A stretch of 64,000 bases of DNA from Pseudomonas monteilii NBRC 103158 = DSM 14164 (lineage in GTDB: Bacteria > Pseudomonadota > Gammaproteobacteria > Pseudomonadales > Pseudomonadaceae), in NCBI RefSeq assembly GCF_000730605.1, contig NZ_BBIS01000008.1, positions 225,132-289,131 of the forward strand, given 5' to 3'. The notes under the pieces are model-generated. The model saw nothing but the letters and a program-made list of their open reading frames with translations. It did no database searches and was not told the DNA's origin. The position numbers were made by a program, and so were the translations under genes. Numbering within the stretch: position 1 is the first letter of the stretch; each line of letters opens with the position of its first letter. Positions 28,984 through 37,391 of this stretch are shown here, one piece after another.

Positions 28984-30294
28984 ATGCTCTCCGTTCTGAA
29001 GAACCGCACCTATCGCCACCTGTTTTCCGCCCAGGTGATCGCACTCGTCGGCACCGGCCTGATGACAGTGGCGCTCGGCCTGCTTGCCTACGATCTGGCC
29101 GGCGCGGATGCCGGCGCGGTGCTCGGGACGGCGCTGGCCATCAAGATGCTCGCCTATGTCGGCGTCGCACCTGTCGCGCAGGCTTTCGCCGACCGGCTGC
29201 CGCGACGGTCGTTGCTGGTCGCCCTCGACCTGGTGCGAGCATCCGTTGCGCTCTGCCTGCCCTTTGTCAGCGAAATCTGGCAAATCTATCTGCTGATCTT
29301 CGTGCTACAGGCGGCGTCCGCAGGCTTCACGCCGACCTTTCAAGCCACCATCCCGGACATCCTTCCCGACGAAGACGAATACACGAAGGCGCTGTCTCTT
29401 TCCCGGCTGGCCTACGATCTGGAAAGCCTGATTTCCCCAATGCTGGCCGCCGCGCTGCTGACCGTCATCAGCTTTCACAATCTGTTTGCGGGAACGGTTC
29501 TCGGCTTCCTCGTCTCGGCCGCGCTCGTGGTCAGCGTGGGGCTGCCCACAACCGTACCCGGCCCACGCCGGGGCATCTGGGATCGCACTACGCGCGGCAC
29601 GCGCATTTACCTCGCCACGCCACGCCTGCGAGGTTTGCTGGCAATCAGCCTCGCCGTGGCGGCAGCAGGATCAATGGTGATCGTCAACACGGTGGTTATC
29701 GTCAAGGCGCGCTTCGGCCTGGGCGAATCCGAGGTGGCGTGGGCGCTGGCCGCCTTCGGAGGCGGCTCGATGATTGCGGCATTCGCGCTGCCTCGCTTGC
29801 TCGACAAGATTGCTGATCGGCCAGCCATGATTGCGGGGGCAACGATGCTGGTGTTGGGGACAGCAGCCGGAGCGATGATTCCGACCTATGCCGTCCTAGT
29901 GGTGATCTGGCTGGTGGTCGGCTTTGGCTACAGCGTGGCGCAAACGCCATCCGGTCGGTTGCTGCGTCGCTCCGCTCACCCCGAGGATCGTCCTGCGGTC
30001 TTTGCTGCGCAATTCGCCCTGTCCCATGCGTGCTGGCTCATCTGCTACCCCTTGGCCGGTCGCTTCGGTGCTGCCTTTGGACTGCAATCGACCTTCATCG
30101 TCATGTCGCTGATCGGTCTTGTAGGAGTGGGATTGGCGTTGCGGCTCTGGCCCGCTAGTGATTCTTCCGACATCACTCACGATCACCCTGATCTGCCGTC
30201 AGATCATCCTCACTTGCGCGAACACGCAGATCGCGGCGGGCATCGCCACCCTGCGATCGTGGACGACCTGCACCGGGACTGGACGCGCGTTTAG
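28984..30294 (+). CDS. nreB: MFS nickel/cobalt exporter, His-rich tail (NreB-like)
   Basis: A 436-residue major facilitator with about 12 TM segments (residues ~10-390). The last ~45 residues are hydrophilic and hold eight His (THDH, SDHPHLREH, GGHRH), the hallmark of NreB-type nickel exporters where the tail binds Ni(II). It lies 9 bp after the nreA-like gene, forming a two-gene nickel resistance operon. The unit is bounded by the radC terminator on the left and repeats B and C on the right, consistent with cargo inserted into the ICE backbone. Cobalt export is also possible. Confidence 0.82.
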   Translation: MLSVLKNRTYRHLFSAQVIALVGTGLMTVALGLLAYDLAGADAGAVLGTALAIKMLAYVGVAPVAQAFADRLPRRSLLVALDLVRASVALCLPFVSEIWQIYLLIFVLQAASAGFTPTFQATIPDILPDEDEYTKALSLSRLAYDLESLISPMLAAALLTVISFHNLFAGTVLGFLVSAALVVSVGLPTTVPGPRRGIWDRTTRGTRIYLATPRLRGLLAISLAVAAAGSMVIVNTVVIVKARFGLGESEVAWALAAFGGGSMIAAFALPRLLDKIADRPAMIAGATMLVLGTAAGAMIPTYAVLVVIWLVVGFGYSVAQTPSGRLLRRSAHPEDRPAVFAAQFALSHACWLICYPLAGRFGAAFGLQSTFIVMSLIGLVGVGLALRLWPASDSSDITHDHPDLPSDHPHLREHADRGGHRHPAIVDDLHRDWTRV

Positions 30295-30319
30295 CGGCTG
30301 TCAGCGTTTCACATCCCCA

Positions 30320-30367
30320 ACGCCTCCGGCCCGGATTGCTAGATCCGGGCCTGCGCGCTCGCTTGCC
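30320..30367 (+). repeat. dispersed intergenic repeat B, partial copy
   Basis: The right third of unit B (CGCCTCCGGCCCG ... ATCCGGGCCTGCGCGC ... GCTTGCC), directly followed by unit C copy 2. The B-C order therefore repeats that before radC. Confidence 0.7.
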
Positions 30368-30385
30368 CAAAATCGGAGTGAGTGG

Positions 30386-30540
30386 GGGCGGTCTTGCTGT
30401 TCCCTTCATCGTGCCACGGCGTTCTCGCCGTCAAGGGCTGCGCGCGCCATGCGCGCTTGCGTCCTGACGGCCGTCGTTGACCCCTGACGGCTTGCGCTGC
30501 GCCGTGCCCCGGAAGGGTCGGGCAATTCCGCCCGGCAACC
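30386..30540 (+). repeat. dispersed leader repeat C, copy 2 (before DUF2958)
   Basis: Closely similar to 27916-28073. It begins GGGCGGTCTTGCTGTTCCCT and keeps both hairpins. It ends ~15 bp before the DUF2958 start at 30556. Confidence 0.8.
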
Positions 30541-30555
30541 TTCCAGGAGTTCACC

Positions 30556-30906
30556 ATGAACAACGCACTCATCACCGACGAGCAGCGCATCGTGCTGCTG
30601 GCCAACGGCCGCGAATCCTTGGAGAACCCGGACTTCGATCCGGCACCCGTGGTCAAGCTGTTCACGCCGGACGCTGGCGCGACCTGGCTGCTGACCGAGA
30701 TTGATCCCGACGACCACGACCACGCCTTTGGTCTTTGCGACCTGGGCCTGGGGGAGCCGGAAATCGGCTGGGTCAGCCTGGACGAGCTGGCGGCGGTGCG
30801 CGGCGGGCTGGGCCTGCCGATCGAACGTGACCTGTCTTTCCGCGCCGAGAAGCGGTTGAGCGTCTATGCGCGCGATGCGCGGCTGGCCGGGCGGATCGTT
30901 GTCTGA
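30556..30906 (+). CDS. DUF2958-family protein, copy 1
   Basis: A 116-residue acidic protein of the DUF2958 family common on ICEs and plasmids. Typical segments are LFTPDAGATWLLTEIDPDD, AFGLCDLGLGEPEIGWVSLDEL and the basic end FRAEKRLSVYARDARLAGR. No catalytic motif is visible and function is unknown. AGGAG lies upstream of the ATG. A paralogue of the same length lies at 37392. This copy is preceded by the same leader repeat as radC, suggesting shared control. Confidence 0.8.
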   Translation: MNNALITDEQRIVLLANGRESLENPDFDPAPVVKLFTPDAGATWLLTEIDPDDHDHAFGLCDLGLGEPEIGWVSLDELAAVRGGLGLPIERDLSFRAEKRLSVYARDARLAGRIVV

Positions 30907-30971
30907 CCCGGCCCTGGGAGCGCTGCAAGGCGCTCCTTGTGCTTTCTCAACCATCACAGGAGATCAATGCC

Positions 30972-31250
30972 ATGAGCAGCCATAACGACTACATCATCGA
31001 AATCACGGCGCAGCACGATGCGCTCAAGCCGTTCGCGCCGGAGAACGGCCAGCCCTTGCGCTTCAAGATCGGCGACGCGGTGATCTACACCAACGAATTT
31101 GGCGCACAGTTCCGGCGCCGCGTTACCGGGTTCTACCGGCCAACCGCGCTTTCGGGCCTGTACGCGCGCGGTGCGCGCTACCTGCTGAACTCGTCATCGC
31201 CCTGGATGCCAGTTTCGGAATCCAGCCTGCGCCCTGACGACTCGGCGTGA
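30972..31250 (+). CDS. small hypothetical ICE protein
   Basis: A 92-residue soluble protein with no recognised motif beyond LRFKIGDAVIYTNEFGAQFRRRVTGFY, a KOW/SH3-like beta-rich stretch. The ATG at 30972 has AGGAG ~10 bp upstream; the upstream part of the frame is dropped. It lies 65 bp after DUF2958 copy 1 on the same strand and may share its transcript. Confidence 0.6.
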   Translation: MSSHNDYIIEITAQHDALKPFAPENGQPLRFKIGDAVIYTNEFGAQFRRRVTGFYRPTALSGLYARGARYLLNSSSPWMPVSESSLRPDDSA

Positions 31251-31284
31251 TGCCTTCGCACCCCTGACGGGGCGCTGCGCGCTG

Positions 31285-31378
31285 CGCTTGCCTCCAGGGG
31301 AAAGCCCTGCGGGCTATCCCCGCCGCGCGATGCTTGGCGCCCCTCAAAGACCGCCGAACCGGCTGCGCCGGATCGGCC
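31285..31378 (+). repeat. dispersed intergenic repeat A, copy 1
   Basis: 31285-31345 is identical over 61 bp to 35810-35870. After a short divergent patch, 31353-31378 is identical to 35877-35902 (26 bp). Confidence 0.9.
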
Positions 31379-31485
31379 TGACCACAGTAGTCGCTGTCGA
31401 ACCTGTTTCCCGATGACTGGCGCATGAGCTTGTGCATCAAGCATTGAAGGCTGTGCGTCCCCGGCCAAGAAACATGGCCGGTCAC

Positions 31486-31616
31486 GCTGTCGTGCGCGTG
31501 GCGCATCGAGCCGCCTGCGGCGTCTCGCCCCTGACGGGCTTCCATCGTTCCCTCGCTCCGCTCGGCTGACGCCTCCGGCCCGGCTTCCAGATCCGGGCCT
31601 GCGCGCTTCGCTTGCC
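31486..31616 (+). repeat. dispersed intergenic repeat B, copy 2
   Basis: Closely similar to 27757-27885, starting GCTGTCGTGC and ending CGCTTGCC in both. Confidence 0.75.
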
Positions 31617-31961
31617 GTGCGGTCGGCGTGTTGAGGGGCCGTTGCCATGTCCAGCCGTCTCCCCTGACTTCATCACCTTCACCGCGACTGTAGCCCGCGG
31701 CCGTGTGCCGTCAAGGCGCGCAGGGCCGTGTCCTCGGCTTCGCCTGCGGGCCGCACCAACCCTGCGCTTATCTCCTTGACGGCCCCCCGTCCGCGCGCTC
31801 CTGACCGTCGCGGGCGATGAACTCAGGAAAGACGGTGGCAACAGGGCCAACCGGGTTCCTCGTGCCGACCGCACCGAACAGCCGAAAGGCTGGGCTTCCG
31901 AATCTAGGAATCCGGTGTGCGGTGAACAGCAAACCCTTTTTTCTTTGTCAGGAGAAATGCC

Positions 31962-32786
31962 ATGCAACTCGCATCCCGCTTCGCTTCCCGCTCCCCGGTG
32001 CTGCGTTCGGAACGTCCCTTGTCGGATGACCAAATCCGGGCCGTGGCCCCGTCGATCTTCGCCAAGGCACCGCACGAAAGCCGCTCCGAGCGGTACAGCT
32101 ACATCCCCACCGCCACCGTGCTGCAGGAACTGCGCGGGGAAGGCTTCGAGCCTTTCATGGTGACGCAAACCCGCGTGCGCCACGACGACCGCCGCGACTA
32201 CACCAAGCACATGATCCGGCTGCGCCACGCCAGCCAGATCAACGGGCGCGAGGCCAACGAAATCATCCTGCTGAACTCCCATGACGGCACCAGCAGCTAT
32301 CAGATGCTGGCCGGGATGTTCCGCTTCGTTTGCAGCAATGGCCTTGTCTGCGGCGACACCGTGGCCGACGTGCGCGTACCCCACAAGGGCGACGTAGCCG
32401 CTCACGTCATCGAAGGCGCATACGAAGTCCTGCACGGCTTCGACCGGGTGCAGGAATCGCGCGATGCCATGCGCGCCATCACGCTGGACGCCGGGGAATC
32501 GGAAGTGTTCGCCCGCGCTGCGCTGGCGTTGAAGTACGACGAGGACAAGCCCGCGCCCATCACGGAATCGCAAATCCTGATGCCGCGCCGCCATGACGAC
32601 GACCGCCGCGACCTGTGGAGCGTGTTCAACCGCACGCAGGAGAACTTGACCAAAGGCGGCCTGTCCGCCCGCGCCGCGAATGGCCGCCGTCAGACCACCC
32701 GGCCCGTGCAGGGCATCGACCAAAGCGTGCGCCTGAATCGCGCCCTGTGGCTGCTGGCCGATGGCCTGCGCCAGTTGAAAGCCTGA
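31962..32786 (+). CDS. DUF932-family protein
   Basis: A 274-residue protein of the DUF932 (phage/plasmid-like) family. Family segments are RYSYIPTATVLQELRGEGF, HMIRLRH, EIILLNSHDGTSSYQMLAGMFRFVCSNGLVCGD and the C-terminal LNRALWLLADGLRQL. The function is unknown, with a possible nucleic-acid or replication link because such genes sit in maintenance modules. AGGAG precedes the ATG by ~8 bp. It lies 80 bp before the ParB-like gene and is probably cotranscribed with it. Confidence 0.8.
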   Translation: MQLASRFASRSPVLRSERPLSDDQIRAVAPSIFAKAPHESRSERYSYIPTATVLQELRGEGFEPFMVTQTRVRHDDRRDYTKHMIRLRHASQINGREANEIILLNSHDGTSSYQMLAGMFRFVCSNGLVCGDTVADVRVPHKGDVAAHVIEGAYEVLHGFDRVQESRDAMRAITLDAGESEVFARAALALKYDEDKPAPITESQILMPRRHDDDRRDLWSVFNRTQENLTKGGLSARAANGRRQTTRPVQGIDQSVRLNRALWLLADGLRQLKA

Positions 32787-32866
32787 ATCCCCACGCGGCA
32801 GGGGCAGGCAGCAGCCCTTGCCGCTTCCTTCGCTGCTGCATCCCTGAACCGCAAGGAGTTATCACC

Positions 32867-34927
32867 ATGAACGCCGTACTCAAAACCGAAGCCATCGCCA
32901 TCGAAGCCGCCGCGCCACTGGAAGTGGCCGACCCGACCAAGAACCTGATCTTGGTTCCGCTGTCGCAGTTGCTGCCGCGCCGTTCCAAGCGCAACGTCCG
33001 CACGACCCCGCGCCAGTCCATTCCCGAACTGGCCGCGAGCATTGCCCGCATCGGCCTGCTGCAAAACCTGATCGTCATCCTCGCCGCCGATGGCGAGCAA
33101 TACGAAGTCGTCGCAGGCGACCGCCGCCTGACCGCCTTGAAGCTGCTGGCAAGGAAGAAGCGCATCGCCGCCGACTACGAAGTGCCGTGCCTGCTAGTGG
33201 CGGATGCTTCGGCCCGTACCGTGAGCCTCGCCGAGAACGTGCAGCGCGAGAACATGCACCCCGCCGACCAGTTCGCGGCCTTCGCCGCGCTGGTCAAGGA
33301 AGGACGCCCCATCGAGGACATTGCCGCCGATTTCGGCGTGTCCCCGCTGGTGGTGCAGCGCCGCTTGAAGCTGGCGAACGTCTCGCCGCGCCTCATGGCC
33401 GACTACCGGGCCGGTGGCGTGACGCTGGAACAGTTGATGGCCTTGACCATCACCGACGACCACGCCGCGCAGGAGGCCGCGTTCTATGGTGCGCCGGAAT
33501 GGCAGCGCAGCCCGTCCAAGCTGCGCGAGCGCCTGACCGAGCGCGAAATCGACGCCGCGCACGCGCTGGTGCGCTTCGTCGGGCTGGACGCCTACCGGCA
33601 GGCAGGCGGCGGCATCCGCCGCGACCTGTTCGCGGAAGGCGATGCCGGAACCTACCTCACCGATACCGCAGTGCTGGAAACGCTGGTGCGCGACAAGCTG
33701 GCAACGCTGGCCGAGGACGTGCGCGCCGAGGGCTGGGCATGGGTGGAGGCCGTGCCGCATCTGGCCTACGAGGAACGGCAGGCTTTCCAGAACGCCCCGC
33801 GCCAGCGCCGCGAGCCGACCACCCGCGAGGCCCGCCGCATTGCCTCGCTGCAAACCCGCCTCGACAAGATCGACGCCGAACTGGAAGAAGCCTGCCAAGG
33901 TGAAAGCAGCGAGGACGAGGCCAAGGCCGAGAAACTGGAACAGCGGCGCGATCAGGTGGTCGGCGAACTGCAAGACGCGGAGGACGCCTTGCAAGGTTAT
34001 GCCCCCGAGGTGCGCGAGGTGGCCGGTGCCATCGTCACCATCGACCGCAACGGCGAGGCCGTCATTCATCGCGGCTTGCTGCGCGAAGCCGAGGCCAAGG
34101 CGCTGCGCACGCTGGAAAAGCTGCGGCGCGGTTTCGGCAGCACCGAAGGCGAAGCCGCCAACGACGAGCACGAGGACGCCGACGACGCACCCAAGGCCGC
34201 GAGCCTGTCCGACCGGCTGGCGCAGCGGTTGAGTGCCCATCGCACGGCGGCGCTGCAAATCGAAGTCGCCCGGCATCCGCAGGTCGCGCTGGCCGCGCTG
34301 GTGCATGGCATGGTGCAGAAGGTCTTGCAGCCCGACGCCTACGGCGATGGACTGCCGCTCGGCGTGCGCCTCACGGTGCAAGACCGGCTGGAAGGCATGG
34401 CCCCGGACTGGCCGGAATCGTCCGCCGCCGTGGCGCTGCGCGAACTGCAACAGGTGGCAGGTGTTGCCTTGCCGGAGGACAGCGCCGAACTGTTCGCCGT
34501 GCTGCTGGCGAAGTCGCAAGACGAACTGGTGCGGCTGCTTGCCGTGTGCGTGGCTTCCACGGTGGACGTGGTGACGCCTCGCGCCACGCCGCACCGGCCC
34601 GGCGAGGAACTGGCGCAGGCCGTGGGCCTCGACATGGCCGCATGGTGGCAACCGACCGCAGAAGGCTACTTCAAGCACGTTCCGAAGGCCGCGATCCTGC
34701 AAGCCGTGGGCGAGTACGCGCCCGAGCACGTCACTAGGCTGGCGAAGTTGAAGAAGGCCGACATTGCCAGCGAAGCCGAACGGCTGGCGGATGGCACGGG
34801 CTGGATGCCCGCCATCTTCAAGACCGAAACGCCGGAAGCCACGCAGGAAGAACCGCAGGAGCAGGACGACGCCCCGCAGGAAGCCGAGGCAATGGCGGAT
34901 GAACCCGCCGAGGCGCTGGCCGCTTGA
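32867..34927 (+). CDS. parB: long ParB/Spo0J-family protein
   Basis: A 686-residue protein. The ParB N-terminal nuclease-like/CTPase domain (residues ~30-125) shows RRSKRNVRT, IARIGLLQNLIV, YEVVAGDRRLTALKLL and LAENVQRENMHPADQFAAF. An HTH follows (EDIAADFGVSPLVVQRRLKLANVSP). The remaining ~480 residues include a charged coiled coil (TRLDKIDAELEEACQ) and a poorly defined C-terminal domain. It is about twice the length of a chromosomal ParB. It presumably helps stabilise the excised ICE, but the parA gene is ~5.4 kb away. AAGGAG lies 9 bp before the ATG at 32867. Confidence 0.85.
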   Translation: MNAVLKTEAIAIEAAAPLEVADPTKNLILVPLSQLLPRRSKRNVRTTPRQSIPELAASIARIGLLQNLIVILAADGEQYEVVAGDRRLTALKLLARKKRIAADYEVPCLLVADASARTVSLAENVQRENMHPADQFAAFAALVKEGRPIEDIAADFGVSPLVVQRRLKLANVSPRLMADYRAGGVTLEQLMALTITDDHAAQEAAFYGAPEWQRSPSKLRERLTEREIDAAHALVRFVGLDAYRQAGGGIRRDLFAEGDAGTYLTDTAVLETLVRDKLATLAEDVRAEGWAWVEAVPHLAYEERQAFQNAPRQRREPTTREARRIASLQTRLDKIDAELEEACQGESSEDEAKAEKLEQRRDQVVGELQDAEDALQGYAPEVREVAGAIVTIDRNGEAVIHRGLLREAEAKALRTLEKLRRGFGSTEGEAANDEHEDADDAPKAASLSDRLAQRLSAHRTAALQIEVARHPQVALAALVHGMVQKVLQPDAYGDGLPLGVRLTVQDRLEGMAPDWPESSAAVALRELQQVAGVALPEDSAELFAVLLAKSQDELVRLLAVCVASTVDVVTPRATPHRPGEELAQAVGLDMAAWWQPTAEGYFKHVPKAAILQAVGEYAPEHVTRLAKLKKADIASEAERLADGTGWMPAIFKTETPEATQEEPQEQDDAPQEAEAMADEPAEALAA

Positions 34928-34941
34928 CCCGCGCCGAAGGC

Positions 34942-34969
34942 AAGCGCCCCGGCCTTGACCGGGGCGCTT
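34942..34969 (+). terminator. terminator of the parB-like gene
   Basis: AAGCGCCCCGG-CCTTGA-CCGGGGCGCTT, an 11-bp perfect stem 15 bp after the stop codon, followed by CGCTTTG. Confidence 0.75.
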
Positions 34970-35058
34970 CGCTTTGTGTGGTGGCGCATCGAGACGAAGG
35001 AATAACCCGATTAGCACCGCGCCCAGGCCGTTCCGTCCTGGGCGCAATGGAAAGCAAA

Positions 35059-35086
35059 ACCGGGCGCGGCAGTGGCCGCGCCCGGT
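35059..35086 (-). terminator. terminator of the GNAT gene
   Basis: A perfect 12-bp stem (ACCGGGCGCGGC / GCCGCGCCCGGT) with a 4-nt loop. On the minus strand it is followed by TTTTGC. It lies ~50 bp after the acetyltransferase stop codon. Confidence 0.75.
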
Positions 35087-35133
35087 GTCGAAGGCCAACA
35101 GCCGAATCAGAACGCCGCCGCCTTCGCGCTGGC

Positions 35134-35652
35134 TCAGGCGGCGGCGGTGAAGGCATCGCTATAGTGCGCGATACCTTCCGGTACTGGCCCATGCAGGGCC
35201 AGCGCCATGAAATAGCCGGGCGGTACGCCCGGCAGTTGCAGGCTCGCGTGGGCCTGAAAACCAAAGCGCGCGTAGTACGCGGGATCTCCCAGCAGCACGC
35301 AGCCTGGGGCCCGCATAGTTCGCAGTTCGGACAGCGCCTGTTCCATCAGGCGCGAGCCGATGCCATGCCCCTGCCTTTGCGGCAGGACGGAGAGAGGCCC
35401 CAAACCGTGCCAGCCTTCGGCCTTTCGCCCGTTGTCATCGGTGATCTTCACCGGCGACAGCGCGACGTGGCCTACAACCTGCCCGTGTTCTTCGGCCACG
35501 ATGGAAAGCGTCAGTTCGTTCGCAGCGCGCAAGGCCCGCACGATGAATTGCTCGGTGTGGCTGGTATGCGGCGCATCGGCAAAGGCGGAAACCGTGACCG
35601 CCTCGATGGCAGCAATGTCGTCCGGGGTTTCGTGTCGGAGCTGGAGTGTCAT
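35134..35652 (-). CDS. GNAT-family N-acetyltransferase
   Basis: A 172-residue GNAT protein resembling the YhbS group. The acetyl-CoA binding motif A is GLGPLSVLPQRQGHGIGSRLMEQAL (about residues 84-108), with GDPAYYARFGF near 125. The substrate is unknown. The start at 35652 (MTLQLRHETPDD) is preferred over a 37-codon extension. It is the only minus-strand gene in its part of the ICE apart from the XRE regulator and has its own terminator, so it looks like an independent cargo gene. Confidence 0.82.
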   Translation of the reverse strand: MTLQLRHETPDDIAAIEAVTVSAFADAPHTSHTEQFIVRALRAANELTLSIVAEEHGQVVGHVALSPVKITDDNGRKAEGWHGLGPLSVLPQRQGHGIGSRLMEQALSELRTMRAPGCVLLGDPAYYARFGFQAHASLQLPGVPPGYFMALALHGPVPEGIAHYSDAFTAAA

Positions 35653-36465
35653 GGGCTTGTCTTGGGTTCCTTTCTGAAAATATAGAACGGCCTGGGCGTG
35701 TTGGCGCGATGCGCCGCCGGGCTTTCGGGCTGCGCCCCGTGCCGCCTTTGCCGTCACGGCCATTCGGCTTCAATCCCTCACGCCTTCGCGCCTGCGGCGC
35801 TGCGCGCTTCGCTTGCCTCCAGGGGAAAGCCCTGCGGGCTATCCCCGCCGCGCGATGCTTGGCGCCCCTCGATGCGGCCGAACCGGCTGCGCCGGATCGG
35901 CCCGGCCAGCGCCCCGCCGCGATGGACGGGCGCTGGCGAACACGCTGGCGCTCGCTGCGACAGGTTGTGCAGGTGCGTGCCGTCCTCAACGCTGGCGGTT
36001 CCTGCCCATCACGTCACGAAGGACGGTTCACGGACAACCCGCCCGGCATCGCTATGGAGCTTCCACGCCACGCCTCAAGAGCGGCGCCGCAAGGTGCGGC
36101 GGGGGCGTTCTCGCCTGTCGTCGGATGGTTGACCTGGCCCGCATCAGCGGGCGAGCCGGAGAAGCCTTCGGGCGGGGGTGCCGAGTCGGCCCCATCTCCT
36201 TTCGGAGCGGTTCGGCCCAAGGCGTCCTTGTCTCGTTGTGAATCCTGGCGGTGGCGCGGCTGCGCCTCGGGCTTATGGCTGCAACCGTCCGGCGAAAACA
36301 ATTTCCCCGCCGCTACGCGGCTTCCTCGCGCAGCAAATTCTTTTCGCCTCCCGGCTCTCCACTGCGTTGCGACCGCAAGCGGTGCAGCCAGCCCGTCCCC
36401 CGCCGGCCGGATCACAACAAGGACGCGATGGGCGCGAACCTTGTTCAACCGAAAGGAGAAACATC
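35653..36465. other. noncoding 813-bp region upstream of DUF736
   Basis: No supported gene in any frame. Repeat A copy 2 lies at 35810-35902. The end of the region is the DUF736 leader with AAAGGAG near 36452. The rest is GC-rich and unexplained. Confidence 0.5.
35810..35902 (+). repeat. dispersed intergenic repeat A, copy 2
   Basis: 61 bp (35810-35870) and 26 bp (35877-35902) are identical to 31285-31345 and 31353-31378, in the same orientation about 4.5 kb away. Confidence 0.9.
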
Positions 36466-36780
36466 ATGGCCAACATCGGCACCTTCACCGCAGACAAAGA
36501 CGGCTTCACCGGCACGCTTCGCACCCTGACGCTCAACGTCAAAGTCAAGCTGGTTCCCAACGACAAGGGGGACAGCGAGAAAGCCCCGGACTTCCGCGTT
36601 CAGGCCGCCAGCCACGACATCGGCGCGGCGTGGAAGAAGACCAGCGAGGCTGGGCGCGAGTACCTGTCCGTGACCCTCGATGACCCTTCGTTCCCGGCAG
36701 CGGTCTATGCCCGCCTGATCGAAGGCGAGGACGGCACGCACGACCTGATCTGGTCGCGCAGCAAGCCCCAGGCGGCGTGA
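36466..36780 (+). CDS. DUF736-family protein
   Basis: A 104-residue protein of the DUF736 family found on ICEs and rhizobial/proteobacterial plasmids. Typical segments are MANIGTFTADKDGFTGTLRTL, DFRVQA, IGAAWKKTSEAGREYLSVTLDDPSFP and a C-terminal LIWSR. The function is unknown. AAAGGAG lies ~8 bp upstream of the ATG. Two stacked hairpins end it before the convergent XRE gene. Confidence 0.85.
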   Translation: MANIGTFTADKDGFTGTLRTLTLNVKVKLVPNDKGDSEKAPDFRVQAASHDIGAAWKKTSEAGREYLSVTLDDPSFPAAVYARLIEGEDGTHDLIWSRSKPQAA

Positions 36781-36786
36781 CCGCCG

Positions 36787-36834
36787 CAGCGCCCCGCCCA
36801 TCGCGGCGGGGCGCTGTGCTGCTAATAGCAGCAC
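36787..36834. terminator. two stacked hairpins between DUF736 and XRE genes
   Basis: CAGCGCCCCGCC paired with GGCGGGGCGCTG (36787-36816, 12-bp stem) is followed by GTGCTGCT-AAT-AGCAGCAC (36816-36834, 8-bp stem). They separate two convergent genes; no T-tract is present. Confidence 0.65.
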
Positions 36835-36843
36835 ATCACCGCA

Positions 36844-37149
36844 TCACGCGCGCGGCTCCGCCGCGTCGCGTTCGCTCAACACCGCCTCCAGCTCTTGGCG
36901 CACCTGCGCCAGCAGCTCGTCGGCCTTGTGCGGGCTATTGCCCGCGTAGGCCAGCGTCAGCAGCGTGAGCGGGTGGATCTCCATCACCTCGCACAGCTCG
37001 GCCAGCTTGTTCAAGGTGGGGCTTTTCAGGTCGCGTTCGAGGGTACTCATATAGGTGCGGCTGGACACGTCGGAGAACGCTTCCTGGCTCAAGCCACGCG
37101 CTTTCCTGACTGTCTTCAACGCCTTCGCCAATGAGTTCCCAGCCGCCAC
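36844..37149 (-). CDS. XRE-family HTH regulator
   Basis: A 101-residue repressor-like protein. The HTH_XRE domain (residues ~6-62) reads LAKALKTVRKARGLSQEAFSDVSSRTYMSTLERDLKSPTLNKLAELCEVMEIHP, and the C-terminal ~35 residues are acidic and helical. The start is a GTG at 37149 with GAGAGGAAA upstream. It is divergent from DUF2958 copy 2, with paired CTATAG elements between them. It may control the maintenance/transfer genes of the ICE, which is inferred from position only. Confidence 0.8.
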   Translation of the reverse strand: MAAGNSLAKALKTVRKARGLSQEAFSDVSSRTYMSTLERDLKSPTLNKLAELCEVMEIHPLTLLTLAYAGNSPHKADELLAQVRQELEAVLSERDAAEPRA

Positions 37150-37191
37150 CTATGGTTTCCTCTCAAAACCAAGATGACAACCCATTGCGCC

Positions 37192-37212
37192 CTATAGAGC
37201 TACAATCTATAG
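37192..37212. promoter_or_regulatory. paired CTATAG elements, possible XRE operator
   Basis: Two CTATAG hexamers (37192-37197 and 37207-37212), each self-palindromic and 15 bp apart, lie in the divergent region 43 bp upstream of the XRE gene. They could be an autoregulatory site or -10-like elements. Confidence 0.4.
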
Positions 37213-37391
37213 TGTTCATTTGGTGTTGTTCTACGTCTTTGTGCCTTTACGGAAATCCGTATCGGCGGATTCCGGCAAAGCCATAGAACCGCATCCGTGC
37301 TTGCGCACGAAGGCGTAAATCCGGTTTGGCGGTTCTGCGCTTCAACGTGAAACCGCATCCGTGCATCATTGGATTTGTGGGATTGCCGACC

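Larger units (their letters stand above)
31251..31961. other. noncoding 711-bp region with repeat units A and B
   Basis: No supported gene is seen. Unit A copy 1 (31285-31378) and unit B copy 2 (31486-31616) occupy part of it. The remainder, 31620-31961, contains the DUF932 leader with AGGAG near 31950. No recognisable RNA gene was found. Confidence 0.55.

Noticed and set aside
33194..35098. 634-codon antisense frame over the parB-like gene, and similar frames at 59673-61496 and 42275-43708
   Set aside because: Low-complexity His/Arg/Gly-rich translations opposite well-supported genes; typical GC-rich shadows.
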